Below are positions 59,682-64,000 of a stretch of 64,000 nucleotides of DNA, piece after piece. The number at the start of each line of letters is the position of its first letter. Position 1 is the stretch's first letter. The notes beneath the pieces were generated by a model, which made no database searches, was not told where the DNA came from, and saw only the letters and a program-made list of their open reading frames with translations. This DNA is from Pseudoduganella violaceinigra DSM 15887 (GTDB lineage: Bacteria > Pseudomonadota > Gammaproteobacteria > Burkholderiales > Burkholderiaceae_D): positions 380,380-444,379 of the forward strand of contig NZ_KE384356.1 of assembly GCF_000425385.1 (NCBI RefSeq), in the 5' to 3' direction. The position numbers and the translations under genes are program-made.

Positions 59682-60257
59682 TTACCACTTGCAGCCGCTG
59701 TCTTTCTTATCCATTAGTAAATACAGCGGGGCCAGCAGGCCGCCGGGGATGCCATCCTTGCAATGCGGGCGCGCGGCCTGCTGGATTTGACGGCCCAGTT
59801 GTTCATCGCGGCTTGCGCGCAAGCCCGGCTCGGCAGGACCCAGTTCGGCGGCAATGCCGCGCGCCGCCGCCTTGGCCGCTTCGCGGTCGAAGTGCGCTGC
59901 CGGACCTGTTTCGGCCGGAGGCAAGACCAGGGTGGATTCGTGCGCCGGCCGGGTCGCCAGCTCGATCGGCGCCTGCTGCGGATGTGCGCGTGGTTCGACC
60001 CGGCGCAGCGGCTTGCGCGGTGCGGCGGCCGCGACAGCTTCCGGTTCCGGTGCAAGCGCCTGCGGCGGTACTGGCGAAGGCACCAATCTCACCTCCACTT
60101 CCGTCAGCCAGGTGCGCGCGTCCGCTACGAGATGCGGAGCGGGCAGGCGCAGGAAGACCACCGCCGCCACATGCAGTAGCAAGGAAATAAGGATACCGAC
60201 GGCTATGCGCCATCCCGGCGGACGATAAGCCGCTACTTCCACGAAAATTCCTTCCAT
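59682..60257 (-). CDS. TonB-like proline-rich single-pass membrane protein
   Basis: A 191-aa protein with a short cytosolic N-terminus, one TM helix (WRIAVGILISLLLHVAAVVFLRL), a Pro/Ala-rich periplasmic stretch and a conserved-looking C-terminus with two Cys (HCKDGIPGGLLAPLYLLMDK, SGCKW). The N-terminus is TonB-like, but the TonB C-terminal fold is not evident. Not assigned to a family. The tRNA-Pro promoter lies just upstream on the other strand. Confidence 0.7.
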   Translation of the reverse strand: MEGIFVEVAAYRPPGWRIAVGILISLLLHVAAVVFLRLPAPHLVADARTWLTEVEVRLVPSPVPPQALAPEPEAVAAAAPRKPLRRVEPRAHPQQAPIELATRPAHESTLVLPPAETGPAAHFDREAAKAAARGIAAELGPAEPGLRASRDEQLGRQIQQAARPHCKDGIPGGLLAPLYLLMDKKDSGCKW

Positions 60258-60271
60258 TTTGAAATTGGGGG

Positions 60272-60300
60272 TTGACGCTCCCCGACCCAGCTTGTATTAT
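60272..60300 (+). promoter_or_regulatory. tRNA-Pro promoter
   Basis: -35 TTGACG (60272-60277) and -10 TATTAT (60295-60300) with a 17-bp spacer, 10 bp before the mature 5' end of the tRNA. Both hexamers match the sigma-70 consensus at 5 of 6 positions. Confidence 0.85.
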
Positions 60301-60310
60301 CTTGCTTCTT

Positions 60311-60387
60311 CGGAGTGTAGCGCAGCCCGGTAGCGCATCTGCTTTGGGAGCAGAGGGTCCAAGGTTCGAATCCTTGTACTCCGACCA
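60311..60387 (+). tRNA. tRNA-Pro (anticodon UGG)
   Basis: A 77-nt cloverleaf. The acceptor stem CGGAGTG pairs with TACTCCG (one G-U). The D-arm is followed by anticodon stem TCTGC/GCAGA with loop TTTGGGA, giving anticodon TGG. The T-arm carries GGTTCGAATCC, and the 3' CCA (60385-60387) is encoded. It has its own strong promoter and terminator. No integrase is found next to it. Confidence 0.96.
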
Positions 60388-60395
60388 AGTTTCAG

Positions 60396-60430
60396 AAAAA
60401 AGACCTGCATTCGTGCAGGTCTTTTTTTTT
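60396..60430 (+). terminator. Terminator after tRNA-Pro
   Basis: AGACCTGCA (60401-60409), a TTCG tetraloop and TGCAGGTCT (60414-60422). The stem is extended by A- and T-tracts on either side, so it can end transcription in both directions. Confidence 0.92.
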
Positions 60431-60449
60431 CTGCGTTAGGATCAGCGCC

Positions 60450-61151
60450 ATGTACACCTGCCCTTGCTGCGGATACGCCACCTTTGCAGGAGCCCCCGGC
60501 TCGCTCGCGCCGTGCCCTGTCTGCGACTGGCGCGACGATTTGCCGCAGCTCTACTCCCCTTTCCTGGCCGGCGGCGCGAACGCGCACAGCCTGGCGGAAG
60601 CGCAAGTGCGCCACGTGCAGTTTGGTGGCGCCCTGGCCGGCGCTGGCCATGTACGCGATCCGCACTGGTTCCCATTGTGGCAGCAGAAAGCCGATATTCC
60701 CGGCGGCGAGCCCGCAGCCGACGGCACCACCTATGACCTGTATTATTGGCTGCGCACGCCCCGCTCTTCTGTGCCGGAGCAGCCGGTCGGCCTGCGCCGC
60801 GTGCGCAACCGCATCATCGAATACTTGGAGCTGGCCAGCTCCTTCGACGCGCAAAGGCAGCTGCAGGCCGCCGCACCGGGCATGTCGGCAGCCGATGAGG
60901 TGGTGAACCAGTGGGAAGATTGGGTGACGCCGGACTGGAAGCAGCATTTCACTGAACCGGTCTTTTCGGCGGAAGAACGCAATGGCATCGCGCAGTTTGC
61001 GCGTGCCTGGCGTGAAATCGCGGAGGGCGCGCCGCAACCCCTGCCGCGGTTGGAGCGGCTGTTCGAAACGCCGAACTGGCAATCGCTGCAGCGCGCAGCG
61101 GCCACGCTGCTGGGAATATTCCTGCTGCGTGGCCGTTCGGACGAAACTTAG
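60450..61151 (+). CDS. CPCC-family cysteine-rich protein
   Basis: A 233-aa protein with an N-terminal zinc-ribbon-like CPCC domain (YTCPCCGYATF ... APCPVCDWRDD; four Cys in two pairs) followed by SLAEAQVRHVQFGGA and a C-terminal helical region without a recognised family. CPCC domains occur in small stress- or toxin-linked proteins, but the role here is unknown. It starts 20 bp after the tRNA terminator. Confidence 0.82.
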   Translation: MYTCPCCGYATFAGAPGSLAPCPVCDWRDDLPQLYSPFLAGGANAHSLAEAQVRHVQFGGALAGAGHVRDPHWFPLWQQKADIPGGEPAADGTTYDLYYWLRTPRSSVPEQPVGLRRVRNRIIEYLELASSFDAQRQLQAAAPGMSAADEVVNQWEDWVTPDWKQHFTEPVFSAEERNGIAQFARAWREIAEGAPQPLPRLERLFETPNWQSLQRAAATLLGIFLLRGRSDET

Positions 61152-61188
61152 GCGCTCATCCGCTCAAGCATGCAATGCGCCTGCTTGT

Positions 61189-62097
61189 TTATCCCGCGCG
61201 CTTGGCGGCAATCGCGTTGCCGGCGCGGCTGGCGGCCTTGCGGCCCAGGAAGCTGGAAATGAACTGGCCCGCGTCGACCACCTTGTCCAGGTCCACGCCG
61301 GTTTCAATGCCAAGGCCATTCATCATGTAGATCACGTCTTCCGTGGCGACGTTGCCGGTGGCACCCTTGGCATAAGGGCAGCCGCCCAGACCGGACACGG
61401 AGGAGTGGAAAATCTCGATCCCCACTTCCATCGAAGCATACATATTCGCCAGCGCCTGGCCGTAAGTGTCGTGGAAGTGGCCCGCCAGCGCGTTGGCGCG
61501 GAACTCCTTGATCGCGCGTTCCATCACAGCCTGCGTCTTGCGCGGGGTGGACACGCCGATGGTGTCGGCGATATCGATTTCGTCGCAGCCCAGGTCGCGC
61601 ATGCGGCCCACCACGTATGCCACGGCGTCCAGCGGCACCTCGCCCTGGTACGGGCAGCCGAACGCGGTGCTGACCGAAGCGCGCAGGCGCAGGCCGGCAT
61701 CCTTGGCCGCCTTGGCGACCGGCACGAAGCGCTCGATCGATTCAGCGATGGAGCAGTTGATGTTCTTCTGAGAGAACGCTTCCGAGGCGGCGCCGAAAAT
61801 CACCACCTCATTGGCGCCGGCAGCTAAAGCAGCGTCGAAGCCCTGCATATTCGGCGTCAGCGCGGAATAGATCACGCCCGGCTTGCGCGTTATGCCCGCC
61901 ATGACTTCTTTCGAGGTGGCCATCTGCGGCACCCACTTCGGCGACACAAAGGACGCCGCTTCAATATTCGGGAAGCCCGCTTCCGTCAGGCGGTTGACCA
62001 GCTCGATCTTCACATCGGCCGGAACGTCGCCCTTCTCATTCTGCAAGCCGTCGCGCGGACCCACTTCAACAATCTTGACCTTCTTTGGCAAACTCAT
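61189..62097 (-). CDS. mvaB: Hydroxymethylglutaryl-CoA lyase
   Basis: A 302-aa HMGL-type enzyme that cleaves HMG-CoA to acetyl-CoA and acetoacetate, the last step of leucine degradation. Motifs: KIVEVGPRDGLQNEKG, DEIDIADTIGVSTP, GHFHDTYGQALANM (metal-binding HxH type), and SVSGLGGCPYAKGATGN with the active-site Cys. It starts 1 bp after the 2-hydroxyacid dehydrogenase stop, in the same operon as the biotin-dependent carboxylase gene upstream. Confidence 0.95.
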   Translation of the reverse strand: MSLPKKVKIVEVGPRDGLQNEKGDVPADVKIELVNRLTEAGFPNIEAASFVSPKWVPQMATSKEVMAGITRKPGVIYSALTPNMQGFDAALAAGANEVVIFGAASEAFSQKNINCSIAESIERFVPVAKAAKDAGLRLRASVSTAFGCPYQGEVPLDAVAYVVGRMRDLGCDEIDIADTIGVSTPRKTQAVMERAIKEFRANALAGHFHDTYGQALANMYASMEVGIEIFHSSVSGLGGCPYAKGATGNVATEDVIYMMNGLGIETGVDLDKVVDAGQFISSFLGRKAASRAGNAIAAKRAG

Positions 62098-62098
62098 T

Positions 62099-63034
62099 TC
62101 AGTATCCTTTTTCGCGATTGATAACGTCGGCGACCTGTTCGCCGCGCGCGTGCTGGCGCATCTTGCCCACCATTTGCTCGATGCTTTCGCGGCGCAGCGT
62201 GAGGGCGGAGATATGCGGCGTGATCGTGATGCGCGGCTCTTCCCAGAACGGATGCGGGGCCGGCAGCGGTTCGTTGCGGAACACGTCCAGCGTGGCGCCC
62301 GCGATGTGGCCGGATTTGATCAGCGGCAGCAGGTCTGGGTCGGAAATGTGCGGGCCGCGTCCGACGTTGATGATGTATGCCCCTTGCGGCAGCTTTTGCA
62401 TATTGCTGCGGCTCAGGATATTCACCGTCTCCGGCGTCAGCGGCAGCATGCAGACCACCACGCGCGAGGAACCGAGAAAAGCGTCCAGTCCATCCTCGCC
62501 ATGGAAGCATTCCACGCCGGCCAGCGACTTCGCCGTGCGGCTCCATGCGCGCAGCGGGAAGCCGAATGGCCTGAGCGCCTCGATCACCTGGGTGCCGAGC
62601 GCGCCCACGCCCATCACGCCGACCGTGAAGTCCGCCTTGTCGCGCGCCTCAAGCTGCAGCCAGGCGCCGGCACGGGCTTGCGCCTCGTATTCATCCAGGC
62701 GGCGGAAGTAGCGCAGCACGGCATGCGTGACGTACTCCGCCATCTGCATGCCCATGCCGGCGTCGTTCAAGCGCACGATCGGGATGTGCGGCGGGATCGC
62801 CTGCGAGTACTTCATGATCGCATCGGCGCCCGCGCCGGTCAGGAAAATGGCCTTGACGCGGGCCAGGTCCGCCAGCATGGACTGGGGCGGCGTCCACAGC
62901 ACGGCATAGTCGCAGGCGGGGATCTCGCCGACGCCTTCGCGCCAGACCACCACCTCCGCTTCGGGCATCAAATCGGCAAAATCCTTGATCCAGGGCGCGG
63001 TATTGCCATCCGCGCGATACAGCAGGATGCGCAT
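62099..63034 (-). CDS. 2-hydroxyacid dehydrogenase (GhrA-like)
   Basis: A 311-aa D-2-hydroxyacid dehydrogenase of the glyoxylate/hydroxypyruvate reductase A type: NAD(P)-binding VGVMGVGALGTQVIEAL, NVGRGPHISDPDLL, DVFRNEPLPAPHPFWEEP (catalytic Glu) and TPHISALT (catalytic His). It reduces glyoxylate or related 2-oxoacids. It is inserted between the carboxylase alpha-subunit gene and mvaB with gaps of 9 and 1 bp, an unusual companion for leucine degradation genes. Confidence 0.9.
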   Translation of the reverse strand: MRILLYRADGNTAPWIKDFADLMPEAEVVVWREGVGEIPACDYAVLWTPPQSMLADLARVKAIFLTGAGADAIMKYSQAIPPHIPIVRLNDAGMGMQMAEYVTHAVLRYFRRLDEYEAQARAGAWLQLEARDKADFTVGVMGVGALGTQVIEALRPFGFPLRAWSRTAKSLAGVECFHGEDGLDAFLGSSRVVVCMLPLTPETVNILSRSNMQKLPQGAYIINVGRGPHISDPDLLPLIKSGHIAGATLDVFRNEPLPAPHPFWEEPRITITPHISALTLRRESIEQMVGKMRQHARGEQVADVINREKGY

Positions 63035-63043
63035 GCCGACCCC

Positions 63044-64000
63044 TTAAGCGGCGGTTTTGAAGGCCAGCAGCGGAGCACCGTCCGCCACCTGGTCGCCGAC
63101 CGCGTACAGGACTTCTTCAACCACGCCGTCGTGCGGAGCGGAGATGGTGTGCTCCATCTTCATCGCTTCCATGATGACCAGCGCATCGCCCTTTTTCACT
63201 TCCTTGCCCTTCTCGGCCAGCACCGCGACAACCTTGCCCGGCATTGGCGCGGTCAGGCGGCCGCCTTCGGCCTCGGACTCGCCGGCGTGCGCCATCGGGT
63301 CGTTATACTCCAGCACATAGTGGCCGCCGCCGGTGAACACGTGGAACACGTCGCCGTCGCGGCGCACGGTGCCGTGCACCGAGGTTTCGCCCAGCTTGAT
63401 GCTCAGGTCCACGCCGTCTTGCCGGAACAGGGACAGCGCGACTTCCAGGCCCTTGATCTCGAAGTGCCAGCCGTGCGGCAGGTAGGTCAGCATCGGCGCG
63501 TACTGCTTGCCATGCTCGTCGCTGAAGGCGAGCTTGCGCGCGTAATGGAAATTCATGCGCCAGCCGAGCGCCTGGCCCCAGGGATCGCCTTGATTGGCGC
63601 CCGATTGCGCCGCCGACTTGTCTTTCTCTTCCTCGATCAGCGACACCGCGGCCAGCGCCACGGCAGCGACAGGGATCGAGCGCGCCGGCGGGAACAGCGC
63701 GTCATGGTTGCGTTCGATCAGGCCGGTATCCAGGTCGGCGTTGGCGAAGGCGTCGCCTTCCACCAGGCGTTTCAGGAAGGCGATATTGGTCGCCAGGCCG
63801 ACAATCTGGTACTGCGCCAGGGCTTGCGCCATGCGGGCCAGGGCCTGTTTGCGGTCCGCGCCCCACACGATCAGCTTGGCGATCATCGGGTCGTAGAAGG
63901 GCGAAATCGCATCGCCTGCGCGCACGCCGGAATCGATACGCACGGCGCATGGATGGCCGGGCACGCCGCCCAGTTCAAAGTTCACCGAGGCCGGGGTTTC
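63044..64000 (-). CDS. Biotin-dependent acyl-CoA carboxylase alpha subunit, C-terminal part (probably 3-methylcrotonyl-CoA carboxylase)
   Basis: Only the last 318 codons are in the window; the gene continues past its right edge. Seen: the end of the biotin carboxylase domain (VRIDSGVRAGDAISPFYDPMIAKLIVWG), a BT-like middle, and a biotin carrier domain with the biotinyl Lys in EAMKMEHT. The neighbouring HMG-CoA lyase gene makes methylcrotonyl-CoA carboxylase (mccA/liuD) the best guess. Propionyl- or acetyl-CoA carboxylase cannot be excluded from this fragment. Confidence 0.88.
   Translation of the reverse strand, partial: ETPASVNFELGGVPGHPCAVRIDSGVRAGDAISPFYDPMIAKLIVWGADRKQALARMAQALAQYQIVGLATNIAFLKRLVEGDAFANADLDTGLIERNHDALFPPARSIPVAAVALAAVSLIEEEKDKSAAQSGANQGDPWGQALGWRMNFHYARKLAFSDEHGKQYAPMLTYLPHGWHFEIKGLEVALSLFRQDGVDLSIKLGETSVHGTVRRDGDVFHVFTGGGHYVLEYNDPMAHAGESEAEGGRLTAPMPGKVVAVLAEKGKEVKKGDALVIMEAMKMEHTISAPHDGVVEEVLYAVGDQVADGAPLLAFKTAA

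Noticed and set aside
60311..60387. tRNA-Pro as an integration site of a genomic island
   Set aside because: No integrase, no duplicated tRNA 3' end and ordinary housekeeping genes on both sides within the window.

Overview
The window looks like chromosomal DNA of a high-GC, Gram-negative beta-proteobacterium. The best guess is Oxalobacteraceae of the Massilia/Duganella/Pseudoduganella type. This rests on gene content: a ccoNOQP-ccoG-ccoH block with hemN and an Aer-like receptor, a multi-chitinase operon with CBM5/12 modules, an rsmI/lpoA/yraN/diaA/dolP block, lipB-lipA, and leucine-degradation genes. It is an inference, because no rRNA or other taxonomic marker is present. Coding density is very high. 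No gap without a gene exceeds 300 bases; the longest, 15158-15406, holds the chitinase promoter region and two inverted repeats.

Layout. 1-5.9 kb: the end of a DUF1501-like gene, a large CheB-CheR-PAS protein, and two tandem exported agmatine-deiminase-family enzymes. 6-8.7 kb: a LysR regulator divergent from a vWA-domain lipoprotein. 8.7-15.2 kb: a four-gene minus-strand chitin operon (GH18, JmjC-like oxygenase, GH18, GH19). 15.4-23.9 kb: small regulator/target units, namely a periplasmic binding protein, PadR with FadH and an NTF2-like protein, MarR with an EamA exporter and a nitroreductase, and LysR with a YdeI-like protein and a second EamA exporter. 23.9-27.9 kb: a hybrid histidine kinase, then a DUF2892 protein with an ECF sigma factor, followed by a MITE-like inverted-repeat element. 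27.9-39.5 kb: a long minus-strand respiratory block, aer-like / hemN / TauE-like / ccoI / ccoS and then ccoN-O-Q-P-G-H, with an FNR/ANR-type box ahead of each half. 39.6-48.2 kb: YiaA-like, DUF808, LysE and DUF1653 proteins, a FecR-like/DUF6600 protein, a phage-CII-like protein, a PspA/DUF2491 operon, YbeD and a GcvA-type LysR. 48.3-53 kb: a GST, lipB-lipA, a DUF1801/YdeI protein, a shortened CHAD protein, ung and a small unknown. 53.1-55.3 kb: a thioesterase, a truncated haemoglobin fused to a DUF3034 outer-membrane barrel, and a small exported protein. 55.3-60.4 kb: a TlpA-like thioredoxin, the dolP-diaA-yraN-lpoA / rsmI cell-envelope block, a proline-rich membrane protein and tRNA-Pro(UGG). 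60.4-64 kb: a CPCC protein and mvaB, a 2-hydroxyacid dehydrogenase and the C-terminal part of an acyl-CoA carboxylase alpha subunit.

How the genes work together. The chitin operon gives surface or secreted chitin breakdown with two catalytic folds. The aer/hemN/cco block equips the cell to find and respire low oxygen: an aerotaxis sensor, anaerobic haem synthesis, copper loading and the high-affinity cbb3 oxidase. The mccA-like/mvaB genes belong to leucine degradation, and FadH handles unsaturated fatty acids. The least expected object is the exported globin-barrel fusion at 53569-54852. The paired operator palindromes at padR/fadH and marR/eamA are the clearest regulatory signals.
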